From: Paracoccus spongiarum | GTDB lineage: Bacteria; Pseudomonadota; Alphaproteobacteria; Rhodobacterales; Rhodobacteraceae | Assembly: GCF_030732095.1 (NCBI RefSeq) | Contig: NZ_JAVAMQ010000005.1 | Location: forward strand, 1 to 64,000 | DNA: 64,000 nucleotides | Direction of reading: 5' to 3' | In this document: one piece after another, positions 8,718 through 18,177 of the stretch | Layout of the letters: each line of letters opens with the position of its first letter | Numbering within the stretch: the first letter of the stretch is position 1 | Translations under genes and position numbers: made by a program | Notes under the pieces: generated by a model | Seen by the model: the letters and a program-made list of their open reading frames with translations, nothing else | The model's database searches: none | Told to the model about the DNA's origin: nothing

Positions 8718-8969
8718 ATGATCGCGGACGAGATGCGCAGCCGGCTTGCGACGCTGGCGCCAAGCCGGCTTGAGGTGATCGACGAAAGCGAGGGGCATCG
8801 CGGCCATGCCGGCTTTCGCGAGGGCGGCGAAAGCCATTTCCGGGTCCGCATGGCCAGCCCGGCCTTCGGCGGGCTGAGCCGGCTTCAGCGGCATCGCCTG
8901 GTCCATGACCGGCTGGGCGACATCATGCCCAGGATTCACGCGCTGGCGCTGGAACTTGCGGAAAACTGA
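8718..8969 (+). CDS. bolA: BolA family protein
   Basis: 83 residues starting at ATG 8718, with AAGGAG at 8706-8711; an upstream TTG at 8700 would add six residues but sits before the ribosome site. The fold signature is ESHFRVRMASPAFGGLSRLQRHRLVHDRL. BolA proteins act with monothiol glutaredoxins in iron-sulfur/iron handling and stress responses. Its pairing with a J-domain gene is a conserved alphaproteobacterial arrangement, from family knowledge rather than from a search here. Confidence 0.9.
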   Translation: MIADEMRSRLATLAPSRLEVIDESEGHRGHAGFREGGESHFRVRMASPAFGGLSRLQRHRLVHDRLGDIMPRIHALALELAEN

Positions 8970-8988
8970 CCCGTTAGCGCCGTCAGGC

Positions 8989-9017
8989 TTGCCGCCCCGC
9001 CGGGCCGCGCGTAGAAG
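8989..9017 (+). promoter_or_regulatory. Candidate glpX promoter
   Basis: TTGCCG (8989-8994) and TAGAAG (9012-9017) are spaced by 17 bases, giving a start near 9024. This would leave the in-frame ATG at 9030 almost without leader, and supports the ATG at 9051 as the true start. Confidence 0.4.
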
Positions 9018-9050
9018 CCGGGCGATGCTATGGTAACGAGGGATGAGGCC

Positions 9051-10016
9051 ATGACCGCGACCAGGGATTTCAACGATCGGATGTTGTCGCTCGGGCTGGC
9101 TCGCGTCAGCGAGGCGGCCGCCCATGCCTCGGCCCTGCTGATCGGTCGCGGCGACGAGAAGGCGGCCGACCAGGCCGCGGTCAACGCCATGCGCGACCAG
9201 CTGAACATGCTGGACATCAAGGGCGTCGTCGTCATCGGCGAGGGCGAGCGCGACGAGGCGCCGATGCTGTATATCGGCGAGCAGGTCGGCACCGGCAACG
9301 GCCCCGAGGTGGACATCGCGCTTGACCCTCTCGAAGGCACCACGCTGACCGCCAAGGACATGCCGAACGCGCTGACCGTGATCGCCATGGCGCCGCGCGG
9401 CACCCTGCTGCACGCGCCCGATGTCTACATGGACAAGCTGGCGATCGGGCCGGGCTATGCGACCGACGTGGTCAGCCTCGACATGAGCCCGGCCGAACGG
9501 GTCAGCGCGCTGGCCCGCGCGCGGGGCTGCAAGGACAGCGACATCACCGTCTGCATCCTCGAACGCCCGCGCCACGAGGACATGATCGCCGAGGTCCGCA
9601 AGACCGGCGCGGCGATCCGGCTGATCACCGATGGCGACGTCGCCGGCGTGATCCACTGCGCCGAGGCCGCGCTGACCGGCATCGACATGTACATGGGCAG
9701 CGGCGGCGCGCCCGAAGGCGTGCTGGCGGCGGCGGCGCTGAAATGCATGGGCGGCCAGATGTGGGGCCGGCTGCTGTTTCGCAACGACGACGAGAAGGGC
9801 CGCGCCCGCAAGGCCGGGATCACCGATCTGGACCGCATCTATGCGCGCGACGATCTGGTCACGGCCGATGTCATCTTCGCCGCGACGGGCGTCACCAACG
9901 GCTCGATCGTCGAGGGGGTCAAGCGCGAGCCGGGCTACCTGACGACCGAGACGATCCTGATGCGCTCGAAGACCGGGTCGGTGCGCCGGATGATCTATCG
10001 CAACCCGATCCGCTAG
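9051..10016 (+). CDS. glpX: Class II fructose-1,6-bisphosphatase (GlpX)
   Basis: 321 residues. Diagnostic motifs are VIGEGERDEAPML and DPLEGTT for metal and phosphate binding, followed by GSGGAPEG. It hydrolyses fructose-1,6-bisphosphate to fructose-6-phosphate in gluconeogenesis. ATG 9051 is chosen because GAGGGA (9038-9043) is eight bases upstream; ATG 9030 would add seven residues without a ribosome site. It is followed 43 bases later by recJ in the same direction, an arrangement common in Rhodobacterales. Confidence 0.95.
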   Translation: MTATRDFNDRMLSLGLARVSEAAAHASALLIGRGDEKAADQAAVNAMRDQLNMLDIKGVVVIGEGERDEAPMLYIGEQVGTGNGPEVDIALDPLEGTTLTAKDMPNALTVIAMAPRGTLLHAPDVYMDKLAIGPGYATDVVSLDMSPAERVSALARARGCKDSDITVCILERPRHEDMIAEVRKTGAAIRLITDGDVAGVIHCAEAALTGIDMYMGSGGAPEGVLAAAALKCMGGQMWGRLLFRNDDEKGRARKAGITDLDRIYARDDLVTADVIFAATGVTNGSIVEGVKREPGYLTTETILMRSKTGSVRRMIYRNPIR

Positions 10017-10059
10017 GCCGGCTGGCCGGCGGGCCGGAACGCATGACGAAAGGCAGGGC

Positions 10060-11799
10060 ATGGCGGCGTTTCTGGGCATCGAGCAGTCGCTGACCGGGCA
10101 GCGCTGGGTCGGCCCCGATCCCGATCTGGAACGCCGGGCCGAGGGCCTTGCCCAGCGGGCCGGCCTGCCCCTGCCCGTCGCGCGGGTGCTGGCCGAACGC
10201 GGCATCGAGGCGTCCGAGGCCGAGGGTTTCCTGACCCCGCGACTGCGCGACCTGCTGCCTGATCCGCTGGTGCTGCGCGACATGGGGGCCGCCGCGACGC
10301 GCCTTGTGGCGGCGGTGACGCAGGCGGACCGGGTGGCGATCTTCGCCGACTACGATGTCGATGGCGGCGCCTCGGCGGCGCTGCTGCTGGACTGGCTGCG
10401 CGGACAGGGGCGCGATGCGACGCTGTATGTCCCCGACCGCATCGACGAGGGCTATGGTCCGAACCCGACCGCGATGGCCGGTCTGGCCGCAGGTCACGAC
10501 CTCATCGTCTGCGTCGATTGCGGCACGCTGGGCCACGAGGCGCTGGCGGCCGCGACGGGCGCGGATGTGGTGGTGCTGGATCACCATCTGGGCGGCGAGA
10601 CGCTGCCCCCCGCGCTGGCCGTCGTCAACCCGAACCGCGCCGACGAGGATGGCGCTCTTGGCCATCTCTGCGCGGCCGGGGTGGTGTTCCTGACCCTGGT
10701 GCAGGCGGGCCGGGTGCTGCGCGGGCTGGGCCGGCCCGAACCCGACCTGATGGCGATGCTGGATCTGGTGGCGCTGGCCACGGTGGCCGATGTCGCGCCC
10801 CTGGTGGGCGTCAACCGCGCCTTCGTGCGGCAGGGGCTGGCGGTCATGGCTCGGCGCCGGCGGCCCGGGCTGGTGGCGCTGTCCGACGTGTCCCGGCTGG
10901 ACGGGGCGCCAAGCGCGTTTCACCTGGGCTACCTGCTGGGCCCGCGGATCAACGCGGGTGGCCGCGTCGGGCGCGCGGATCTGGGGGCCCTGTGCCTCGC
11001 CAGCCGCGCGCCCGCCGACGCCGCCCGGCTCGCGGCCGAGCTGGACGGCCTGAACCGCGACCGCCGCGCCATCGAGGCCGCGGTGCGCGACGAGGCGCTG
11101 ACCCAGGTCGAGGCGCGCGGCGACGCCCGCCTGTCCTGGGCGGCGGGCGCGGGCTGGCACCCCGGCGTCGTCGGCATCGTCGCGGCGCGCCTGAAGGAGG
11201 CGACCGACCTGCCTTCGGTCGTCATCGGCATCGAGGCCGGCATCGGCAAGGGCTCGGCCCGTTCGGTTCCGGGTGTCGATCTGGGCCGGGCGATCCAGCG
11301 GCTTGCGCGCGAGGGGCTGCTGATTCGGGGCGGCGGCCACGAGATGGCGGCCGGGCTGACCGTCGCCGAGGACCGCATCGGGGCCGCGATGGCGCGATTG
11401 TCCGAACTGATCGCCCCGGATCTTGCCCGCCGCGGCGGCGGGCGCGCCCTGCGCATCTCGGGCCTGCTCGAGGGGGCGGGCGCGACCCCGCAGATGGTTC
11501 GCCAGCTTGAGGATGCCGGCCCCTTCGGGCAGGCCGCGCCGGCGCCGCGCTTTGCCTTCGCCAACCAGCTGATCGAGGCCGCCCAGACGATGGGCGACAG
11601 CCATCTGCGACTGGGCTTCCGCACGCCCGGCGGCCCGGCGCTGGAGGCGGTGGCGTGGGGCGCGATGAACGGCCCGCTTGGCCCCGCGCTGATCGGCGCC
11701 AGGGGCCGCCGCTTTCACCTCGCGGGCAAGCTGGAACTGTCGACCTGGGGTGGGCGCGAACGCCTGCGCCTGCGCCTCGACGATGCCGCGCCCGCCTGA
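10060..11799 (+). CDS. recJ: Single-stranded-DNA-specific exonuclease RecJ
   Basis: 579 residues. The DHH phosphoesterase signature is complete: DYDVDG at 97-102, a CVDCG motif, the DHH motif in VVVLDHHLGG, then the DHHA1 part with GGGHEMAAG. RecJ degrades single-stranded DNA 5' to 3' in recombination and mismatch repair. AAAGGCAGGG precedes the ATG. The stop codon lies inside a small tandem duplication. Confidence 0.95.
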   Translation: MAAFLGIEQSLTGQRWVGPDPDLERRAEGLAQRAGLPLPVARVLAERGIEASEAEGFLTPRLRDLLPDPLVLRDMGAAATRLVAAVTQADRVAIFADYDVDGGASAALLLDWLRGQGRDATLYVPDRIDEGYGPNPTAMAGLAAGHDLIVCVDCGTLGHEALAAATGADVVVLDHHLGGETLPPALAVVNPNRADEDGALGHLCAAGVVFLTLVQAGRVLRGLGRPEPDLMAMLDLVALATVADVAPLVGVNRAFVRQGLAVMARRRRPGLVALSDVSRLDGAPSAFHLGYLLGPRINAGGRVGRADLGALCLASRAPADAARLAAELDGLNRDRRAIEAAVRDEALTQVEARGDARLSWAAGAGWHPGVVGIVAARLKEATDLPSVVIGIEAGIGKGSARSVPGVDLGRAIQRLAREGLLIRGGGHEMAAGLTVAEDRIGAAMARLSELIAPDLARRGGGRALRISGLLEGAGATPQMVRQLEDAGPFGQAAPAPRFAFANQLIEAAQTMGDSHLRLGFRTPGGPALEAVAWGAMNGPLGPALIGARGRRFHLAGKLELSTWGGRERLRLRLDDAAPA

Positions 11800-11822
11800 G
11801 TCGCGCCCGCCTGAGTCGCGCC
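11787..11822. repeat. 15-bp tandem duplication across the recJ stop codon
   Basis: The unit CGCGCCCGCCTGAGT occurs at 11787-11801 and again at 11802-11816, followed by a partial third copy (CGCGCC). The first copy contains the recJ TGA, and the second copy repeats it in the same frame because the unit is 15 bases long. Confidence 0.85.
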
Positions 11823-11889
11823 CGACGGGCCGTCTGGTCAGCGCAACCGCGCGCGGCTAGGCTTGGTCGCAACGCAGATGGAGGCAGCG

Positions 11890-12582
11890 ATGCAACTGAC
11901 CTGGCTTGGACATTCCGGCTTCCGGCTGGAAATCGAGAATGCGGTGATCCTGATCGACCCCTGGCTGTCGGGAAACCCGGTCTTTCCCGAGGAGCGCCGC
12001 GACGAGGCGCTTGACGGCGCCACCCATGTGCTGCTGACCCACGGTCACGGCGATCATTCCGGCGACACGCTGGCCATCGCGCGCCAGAAGGGCATCCCGG
12101 TCGCGGGCATCTATGATCTGGTCAACAGCTGGACCACGCATCACGGCATCGAGGGGATCGGCTTCAACAAGGGCGGCACCGTCGATCTGGGCGGCGCGCA
12201 GGTGACGATGGTGAATGCCAGCCATTCCAGTTCGCTCGACGGGGCGGACGGGCCGATCTATGCCGGCCATGAATCGGGCTACATGATCGCCGGCGAGGGG
12301 CATGTCATCTATGTCTCGGGCGATACCGACATCATGGCCGACATGGGCTGGATGGGTGAATATCACCAGCCCGACATCGGCATCCTCTGCGCGGGCGGCC
12401 ATTTCACGATGGACATGCGGCGCGCGGCCTTCGCGGCACGGCGCTATTTCGACTTCAAGACCGTGATCCCCTGCCACTACAGGACCTTTCCCCTGCTTGA
12501 ACAATCGGCCGAGGCGCTGATCGAGGGCCTGCCCGGCGTCCGCGTGATCGAGCCCGAGGTGATGAAGGCCATCCGGCTGTGA
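11890..12582 (+). CDS. UPF0173 family metal-dependent hydrolase (UlaG-like metallo-beta-lactamase fold)
   Basis: 230 residues from ATG 11890, with TGGAGG at 11879-11884; an upstream in-frame start at 11863 has no such site. The N-terminus MQLTWLGHSGF and the metal motif HGHGDH (51-56) identify the MBL superfamily, with further ligands in VSGDTD and IPCHYRTFP. The biological substrate is not known for this family. It overlaps the following pepP gene by a GTGA junction. Confidence 0.88.
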   Translation: MQLTWLGHSGFRLEIENAVILIDPWLSGNPVFPEERRDEALDGATHVLLTHGHGDHSGDTLAIARQKGIPVAGIYDLVNSWTTHHGIEGIGFNKGGTVDLGGAQVTMVNASHSSSLDGADGPIYAGHESGYMIAGEGHVIYVSGDTDIMADMGWMGEYHQPDIGILCAGGHFTMDMRRAAFAARRYFDFKTVIPCHYRTFPLLEQSAEALIEGLPGVRVIEPEVMKAIRL

Positions 12583-14390
12583 GCTTTCAGACGTTCGACG
12601 ACCCTGCCGGGGGCCGAGACCACGCGGCCCGGCTGCAGGCGCTGCGCGCCCGGATGCGCGCCGACGCGGTCGAGGCTCTGCTGGTACCGCGCGCCGACCC
12701 CCATCAGGGCGAATATGTGGCCGATGCGCATGCCCGCCTCGCCTGGCTGACCGGCTTTACCGGCAGCGCGGGGTTCGCGATCGTCACCGCAGACGAGGCC
12801 GGCGTTTTCGTCGACGGCCGCTATCGGGTGCAGGTCCGAAGCCAGCTCGACACCGCCTGGTTCACGCCGGTCGACTGGCCCGAGACCCGGCCCGCCGAAT
12901 GGCTGCGCCGCGCCCTGCCCGGCGGCGGGCGTCTGGGCTTCGATCCCTGGCTGCATACCCGCCAGGAGGTCGAGACCCTGCGATCCGGCCTCGAGGACAG
13001 CGGCATCGCGCTGGTGGCGCTGGCACAGAACCCTGTCGATGCGGTCTGGCCCGACCGTCCCGCCGCTCCGGTCGGCGTGGCGCGTGCGCATGACGAGGCG
13101 CTGGCCGGCGAAACCGCCGCCGACAAGCGCCACCGCCTCGCGGCGAGCCTGCGCGACGCGGGACAGCGGGCCGCCGTGCTGACCCTGCCCGATTCGATCT
13201 CGTGGCTGCTGAACATCCGGGGCAGCGACCTGCCCCGCAATCCGGTCGTGCAGGGCTTCGCGATCCTTGCCGATGACGGCCGCCTCACGCTGTTCGCCGA
13301 CGCCGCGAAGTTCGACGCCGCCCTTCGCGACCGGCTGGGCGGCGAGGTCTCGATCCTGCCGCCCGACGCGCTTGCGGACGCGCTGCGCGGCCTGACAGGC
13401 CCGGTGCGCGTCGATCCCGCGACCGCGCCCGAGGCCGTGTTCCGGCTGCTTGAAGCCCGGCAGACGACCATCGCCCGCGCGCCCGATCCCGCGATCCTGC
13501 CCAAGGCGCGCAAGACCTCCGCCGAACTGGCCGGGATGCGCGCCGCCCATCACCGCGACGGAATCGCGATGGTGCGACTGCTGGCCTGGCTGGACGAGAC
13601 CGACCCGGACCGACTGACCGAGATCGACGTGGTGCGCCGGCTGGAATCGCTGCGCCGCGAGGCCGGCATCCTCGACATCAGCTTCGACACGATCATGGGC
13701 GCTGGGCCGAACGGCGCGATCGTTCATTACCGCGTCACCCATGCCAGCAACCGCCGGCTGGCGCGCAACCAGATGCTGCTGATCGATTCGGGCGGGCAGT
13801 ATCGCTGCGGCACCACCGACATCACCCGCACCGTCTGCCTCGGCGATCCGCCCGCCGAGGCCGTGGCGCCCTATACCGCCGTGCTGCGCGGCATGATCGC
13901 GATCAGCCGCGCGCGCTTTCCCAAGGGCGTCGCGGGCAGCCATCTGGACGCGCTGGCCCGGCAGTTCCTGTGGCATCAGGGCCGCGACTACGACCACGGC
14001 ACCGGCCACGGCGTCGGCGCCGCGCTGTGCGTCCATGAAGGCCCGATGCGGATCAGCCGGGTCAGCGACCTCGCGCTCCAGCCGGGGATGATCCTGTCGA
14101 ACGAGCCGGGCTATTACCGCGAGGGCGCCTTCGGCATCCGCATCGAGAACCTCGTCGCCGTCGGCCCAGCCAAGGCTGGCCCCGAGGCCGATCAGGGCCG
14201 CCAGATGCTGGAATTCGAGACGCTGACCCTCTGCCCCATCGACACCCGCCCGCTGGATCGCGGGGCGCTGTCGCGCGACGAGGGCGAGTGGCTGGACGCC
14301 TATCATGCGCGGGTGCGGCAGGCACTGGCGCCCCATCTCGACGGCGACACAGGCCGCTGGCTGGAACGGGCAACGGCGCCGCTGGCCTGA
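12579..14390 (+). CDS. pepP: Aminopeptidase P family (M24B) Xaa-Pro peptidase
   Basis: 603 residues with the long three-domain layout: two creatinase-like N-terminal domains and a C-terminal pita-bread catalytic domain. Dinuclear metal ligands can be read in DSGGQYRCGTTDITRT (two Asp), GTGHGVG (His), NEPGYY (Glu) and IRIENLV (Glu). It would remove N-terminal residues preceding proline in the cytoplasm. The GTG start overlaps the stop of the upstream hydrolase (GTGA), so the two genes are co-translated. Confidence 0.9.
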   Translation: MSFQTFDDPAGGRDHAARLQALRARMRADAVEALLVPRADPHQGEYVADAHARLAWLTGFTGSAGFAIVTADEAGVFVDGRYRVQVRSQLDTAWFTPVDWPETRPAEWLRRALPGGGRLGFDPWLHTRQEVETLRSGLEDSGIALVALAQNPVDAVWPDRPAAPVGVARAHDEALAGETAADKRHRLAASLRDAGQRAAVLTLPDSISWLLNIRGSDLPRNPVVQGFAILADDGRLTLFADAAKFDAALRDRLGGEVSILPPDALADALRGLTGPVRVDPATAPEAVFRLLEARQTTIARAPDPAILPKARKTSAELAGMRAAHHRDGIAMVRLLAWLDETDPDRLTEIDVVRRLESLRREAGILDISFDTIMGAGPNGAIVHYRVTHASNRRLARNQMLLIDSGGQYRCGTTDITRTVCLGDPPAEAVAPYTAVLRGMIAISRARFPKGVAGSHLDALARQFLWHQGRDYDHGTGHGVGAALCVHEGPMRISRVSDLALQPGMILSNEPGYYREGAFGIRIENLVAVGPAKAGPEADQGRQMLEFETLTLCPIDTRPLDRGALSRDEGEWLDAYHARVRQALAPHLDGDTGRWLERATAPLA

Positions 14391-14430
14391 CTAGTCGCCC
14401 GCCCCCGCCATCCGCGCCACGGCACCGGGG

Positions 14431-14459
14431 GGTCCGGGGGGCAGGCGGCCCCCCGGACC
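14431..14459. terminator. GC-rich hairpin between convergent pepP and SDR genes (first)
   Basis: A perfect 12-bp inverted repeat (GGTCCGGGGGGC / GCCCCCCGGACC) with a five-base loop, 40 bases after the pepP stop. There is no T-run. Its left side is part of a 15-base string that recurs ahead of the fabD stop region. Confidence 0.5.
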
Positions 14460-14472
14460 GCGCGGGACGCAA

Positions 14473-14494
14473 GGGCGCGCCGCCAGGCGCGCCC
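14473..14494. terminator. GC-rich hairpin between convergent pepP and SDR genes (second)
   Basis: GGGCGCGCC and GGCGCGCCC form a 9-bp stem with a four-base loop, four bases from the SDR stop codon. It may act on the minus strand transcript. Confidence 0.45.
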
Positions 14495-14497
14495 CCG

Positions 14498-15169
14498 CTA
14501 CAGCGCCGACAGGATCCGTTCCGCCTCGACCGTGCAGGGCGACAGCAGGGTGCGATCCTCGCCGGGGAAAAAGCGCGCCCGCACCGCGGTTGGCATCGGC
14601 GCCGGCGTGGCAATCACCACCCGCGGCCCGATGGTGGCGCTTTCGGCCTGCCAGCTGCGCAGCAGCGCCATCTGCGCGGCCTTGCTGGCCCCGTAGGCGC
14701 CGAAGAATTTCTGCCCCGCGCGCGGATCATCGGCGAACAGCGCGATCCCCTTGCGCTGGCGCAGCAGCGGCTCGAACAGCGCGATCAGGCCGCGCAGCGC
14801 CTCGACATTGACCAGCAGAGATCGTGCCCAGTCCTTGCCGTCGATATGCGGCGCGGGTGCCAGCGGTGCCGCATGGACCGCGCAATGCGCCCACAGGTCC
14901 AGCCCGCCCCAACGCCCGGCGATCGCCTCGGCCATCTGCTGCATCGCCGGCGCCTCGGCCACGTCCATCGGCGCCAGCGTGGCGGTCCCGCCGGCCGACC
15001 GGATCCGGTCGTCCAGTTCTTCAAGCCCGCCAACCGTGCGGGCGACCGCAAGCACATGATAGCCCCGCGCCGCCAGCCCCTCGGCCAGCGCCGCGCCAAG
15101 CCCGCGCGAGGCGCCGGTGACAAGGGCGACCCTGGCGCCGGTCCTGTCGGTGTCCTGATCCTGTTCCAT
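14498..15169 (-). CDS. SDR-family oxidoreductase
   Basis: 223 residues from ATG 15169. The Rossmann dinucleotide motif is TGASRGLG near the N-terminus and the catalytic YxxxK is present as YGASK. The serine normally found about 13 residues before the tyrosine is not seen: the segment reads ALFADDPRAGQKFFGAYGASK. The open frame extends upstream to 15346, but that part runs back through the gltA terminator and is not coding. It stands alone, tail to tail with pepP. Substrate unknown. Confidence 0.85.
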   Translation of the reverse strand: MEQDQDTDRTGARVALVTGASRGLGAALAEGLAARGYHVLAVARTVGGLEELDDRIRSAGGTATLAPMDVAEAPAMQQMAEAIAGRWGGLDLWAHCAVHAAPLAPAPHIDGKDWARSLLVNVEALRGLIALFEPLLRQRKGIALFADDPRAGQKFFGAYGASKAAQMALLRSWQAESATIGPRVVIATPAPMPTAVRARFFPGEDRTLLSPCTVEAERILSAL

Positions 15170-15243
15170 GCCCGGTCCATGCCACCGGCCGGTGCCGTCC
15201 GCAAGATGGCCCTTGGCCTTCCCGACCCCATGCCGCCCTGCCG

Positions 15244-15277
15244 CAAAAGAAAAAGGGGCCCCGTCACGGGGCCCCTC
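15244..15277 (-). terminator. Rho-independent terminator of gltA
   Basis: AGGGGCCCC-GTGAC-GGGGCCCCT hairpin (15254-15276 on the plus strand), followed on the minus strand by TTTTCTTTT. It lies 20 bases after the gltA stop and is the clearest intrinsic terminator in the window. Confidence 0.9.
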
Positions 15278-15296
15278 GTCGTCGTGGCGCTTGCGA

Positions 15297-16592
15297 TCAG
15301 GCGCGGGCGTCAAGATCCACATAGTCGCGCTTGTCGGCGCCGACATACAGCTGCCGCGGGCGGCCGATCTTGTTCTGCGGATCGCCGATCATTTCCTTCC
15401 ACTGCGCGATCCAGCCGACGGTGCGCGACAGCGCGAAGATCGGGGTGAACATCGAGGTCGGAAAGCCCATCGCCTCGAGGATGATGCCCGAATAGAAATC
15501 GACATTCGGATACAGCTTCTTCGAGACGAAATATTCGTCCTCCAGCGCGATCCGCTCCAGCTCCTTGGCGACCTGCAGCGTGGGGTTGTTGGCGATGCCC
15601 AGCAGTTCGAGCACCTCGTCGGCCGATTCCTTCATCACCCTGGCGCGCGGATCGAAGTTCTTGTAGACCCGGTGCCCGAAGCCCATCAGGCGGAACGGGT
15701 CGTCCTTGTCCTTGGCGCGGGCGATGAATTCGGGGATCCGCTCGACGCTGCCGATCTCGCGCAGCATCTCGAGGCAGGCCTGGTTGGCACCGCCATGCGC
15801 CGGCCCCCAGAGGCAGGCGATGCCGGCCGCGATGCAGGCGAAGGGATTGGCGCCCGACGACCCTGCCAGGCGCACCGTCGAGGTCGAGGCGTTCTGTTCA
15901 TGGTCGGCATGCAGCGTGAAGATGCGGTCCATCGCGCGCGACAGGGCCGGATCGACATTGTATTTCTCGGCCGGGACCGAAAAGCACATGTGCAGGAAGT
16001 TGCTGGCGTAATCCAGTTCGTTCTGCGGGTAGACGAAGGGCTGGCCTATCGAATACTTGTAGGCCATCGCCGCGATCGTCGGCAGCTTGGCGATCAGCCG
16101 GATCGAGGCCACCTCGCGCTGCCAGGGATCGCCCACATCGGTCGAATCGTGGTAGAAGGCCGACATCGCGCCCACTACCCCGACCATCGTCGCCATCGGA
16201 TGCGCGTCGCGCCGGAAGCCGCGGAAGAAATTGTGCATCTGCTCGTGCACCATGGTGTGCCGGGTGACGCGGTTCTCGAAATCGACCAGCTGATCCTGGG
16301 TCGGCAACTCGCCGTAAAGCAGCAGGAAACAGACTTCCAGGTAGTGCGACTTCGCCGCCAGCTGCTCGATCGGATAGCCGCGATACCACAGCTCTCCCTT
16401 GTCGCCATCGATGAAGGTGATCGTCGAATCGCAACTTGCGGTCGAGGTGAAGCCGGGGTCGTAGGTGAACACGTCGGCCTGACCATAGAGCTTGCGGATA
16501 TCCAGCACATCCGGCCCCTTGGTCGGGCTGAGGATCGGCAACTCGTAGTCGGCACCCTCAAGTCGCAGCGTCGCGGTCTTCGGTTCGGCCAT
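15297..16592 (-). CDS. gltA: Citrate synthase
   Basis: 431 residues, the length of type II (hexameric) citrate synthases. Catalytic segments are [23 protein letters not shown] and NVDFYSG, carrying the two histidines and the aspartate. It condenses oxaloacetate with acetyl-CoA at the entry of the TCA cycle. Two adjacent ATGs occur (16592 and 16595); AAGGA is better spaced from 16592. The gene lies 73 bases downstream of gltX on the same strand and ends in a strong terminator, so the pair may share transcripts. Confidence 0.97.
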   Translation of the reverse strand: MAEPKTATLRLEGADYELPILSPTKGPDVLDIRKLYGQADVFTYDPGFTSTASCDSTITFIDGDKGELWYRGYPIEQLAAKSHYLEVCFLLLYGELPTQDQLVDFENRVTRHTMVHEQMHNFFRGFRRDAHPMATMVGVVGAMSAFYHDSTDVGDPWQREVASIRLIAKLPTIAAMAYKYSIGQPFVYPQNELDYASNFLHMCFSVPAEKYNVDPALSRAMDRIFTLHADHEQNASTSTVRLAGSSGANPFACIAAGIACLWGPAHGGANQACLEMLREIGSVERIPEFIARAKDKDDPFRLMGFGHRVYKNFDPRARVMKESADEVLELLGIANNPTLQVAKELERIALEDEYFVSKKLYPNVDFYSGIILEAMGFPTSMFTPIFALSRTVGWIAQWKEMIGDPQNKIGRPRQLYVGADKRDYVDLDARA

Positions 16593-16664
16593 CATCTGTC
16601 CTTTCCGGCTGGCCCGGCGCGTCCGCAGCATCCTGCGTCGCGGCCGGGCATGTGAGAGCAGGGG

Positions 16665-18062
16665 TCAGCCCGCCAATTCCGTCTGGTCGTGCAGCCGCGC
16701 CAACGCTTCGTCGCGGCCAAGCGCCGTCATCATGTCGAACACGCTGGGGGTTGCGCTGCGCCCAGCCAGAGCGGCGCGCAGGGGTGCTGCGAGCTTGCCC
16801 AACCCGACGCCGTTTTCCTCGGCGACTGTCTTGGCCGCCTGCTCCAGCTCGTCTCGGGTCCAGCTAGCATGCTGCACTGCGGCAGTCAACGATTTCAGCA
16901 TACCACGGGATACCGTATCCAGCGCCCTCGCGGCCTTGTCGTCGACATCCACGGGCCGTTCGACGAGGGCGAATCGCGCCTGCTCCAGCAGATGCGGAAG
17001 GGTCCGGGCCTTCTCGCGCAGCGCCGGCAGCGCGGCACGGATCCGCGCGGCCTGCGCATCGGTCAGCGGTGCCTGCCCCGTTTCGCCCAGAAAATCGGCA
17101 ACTGCCTGCATCAGCGCCGAATCCTCCATCGACTTCAGGTGATGCGCGCTGACATGTTCCAGCTTGCGAAAATCCAGCCGCGCCGGCGCCCTACCGATTC
17201 CGTCAAGGTCGAACCACGCACGGGCCTGATCGTCGTCGAACAGCTCGTCGTCGCCATGGCTCCAGCCGAGCCGCGCCAGATAGTTGCGCATCGCCCCGGC
17301 CGGGTAGCCCAGCGCGGCGAATTCATGCAGCCCGACGGCCCCGTGGCGCTTGGACAGCTTCCTGCCGTCCTCGCCATGGATCAGGGGAATATGGGCAAAG
17401 ACCGGACGCGGCCAGCCCATCGCCTCGTAGATCTGGATCTGCCGGGCGGTGTTCGTCAGGTGGTCATCGCCCCGGATGACATGCGTCACGCCCATGTCGT
17501 GATCGTCCACCACGACGGCCAGCATGTAGGTCGGCGTGCCGTCGCTGCGCAGCAGCACCATGTCGTCCAGCTGGTCATTGGCCACCCGGACCTCGCCCTG
17601 CACCCGGTCGGCGATGATCGTCTGGCCGTTGCGGGGGGCCTTCAGGCGAATGGCATGGGGCAGGTCGGGCAGGTCGGTCGCGTCGCGCCACGGGCTGACG
17701 AAGGGCTGGCGCGGATGCGCCTCACGCCATGACGCGATCTCCTCGGGCGTCGAGAAGCACTTGTAGGCCGTGCCGTTGGCCAGCATCTGCCGCGCCACCT
17801 CGGCATGGCGATCCTTGCGGGCGAACTGGCTGACCGGCTCGCCGTCCCAGTCGAGACCCAGCCATTCCAGCCCCTTCAGGATAGCCGCCGTCGCCTCGGG
17901 CGTGGACCGCGCACGGTCGGTGTCCTCGATCCGCAGCAGGAAACGCCCGCCCCGTCCGCGCGCGAACAACCAGTTGAACAGCGCCGTCCGGGCGCCGCCG
18001 ATATGCAGATAGCCGGTCGGAGAGGGGGCGAAGCGGGTCACGATCGGGGGGGTGTCGGACAT
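16665..18062 (-). CDS. gltX: Glutamyl-tRNA synthetase
   Basis: 465 residues from ATG 18062 (GAAGG five bases upstream); longer in-frame starts reach 18125 but are unusually early for the family. Class I signatures are [16 protein letters not shown] (HIGH-like) and KLSKRHG (KMSKS-like). It charges tRNA-Glu. Many Alphaproteobacteria carry two gltX genes, one of which also charges tRNA-Gln as substrate for GatCAB; which one this is cannot be told here. It is divergent from comEC. Confidence 0.95.
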   Translation of the reverse strand: MSDTPPIVTRFAPSPTGYLHIGGARTALFNWLFARGRGGRFLLRIEDTDRARSTPEATAAILKGLEWLGLDWDGEPVSQFARKDRHAEVARQMLANGTAYKCFSTPEEIASWREAHPRQPFVSPWRDATDLPDLPHAIRLKAPRNGQTIIADRVQGEVRVANDQLDDMVLLRSDGTPTYMLAVVVDDHDMGVTHVIRGDDHLTNTARQIQIYEAMGWPRPVFAHIPLIHGEDGRKLSKRHGAVGLHEFAALGYPAGAMRNYLARLGWSHGDDELFDDDQARAWFDLDGIGRAPARLDFRKLEHVSAHHLKSMEDSALMQAVADFLGETGQAPLTDAQAARIRAALPALREKARTLPHLLEQARFALVERPVDVDDKAARALDTVSRGMLKSLTAAVQHASWTRDELEQAAKTVAEENGVGLGKLAAPLRAALAGRSATPSVFDMMTALGRDEALARLHDQTELAG

Positions 18063-18177
18063 CTGGGCCTTCATGGACGCGAAAAGAGGGGTCGGGACGG
18101 CCGGCGTTAACGCTTTGGTAAGCATGCCGTGCCATCGTCAGGCGAACACATAGACACGCCGCCCCGAAAGGACAAGA

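Noticed and set aside
15170-15346. N-terminal extension of the SDR gene to 15346
   Set aside because: It would run back through the gltA terminator and start inside the end of gltA; the ATG at 15169 gives a normal SDR N-terminus.
16665-18062. Slightly lower GC in parts of gltX as a sign of transfer
   Set aside because: The effect is small, the gene is essential and in a normal context; no flanking mobile sequence.
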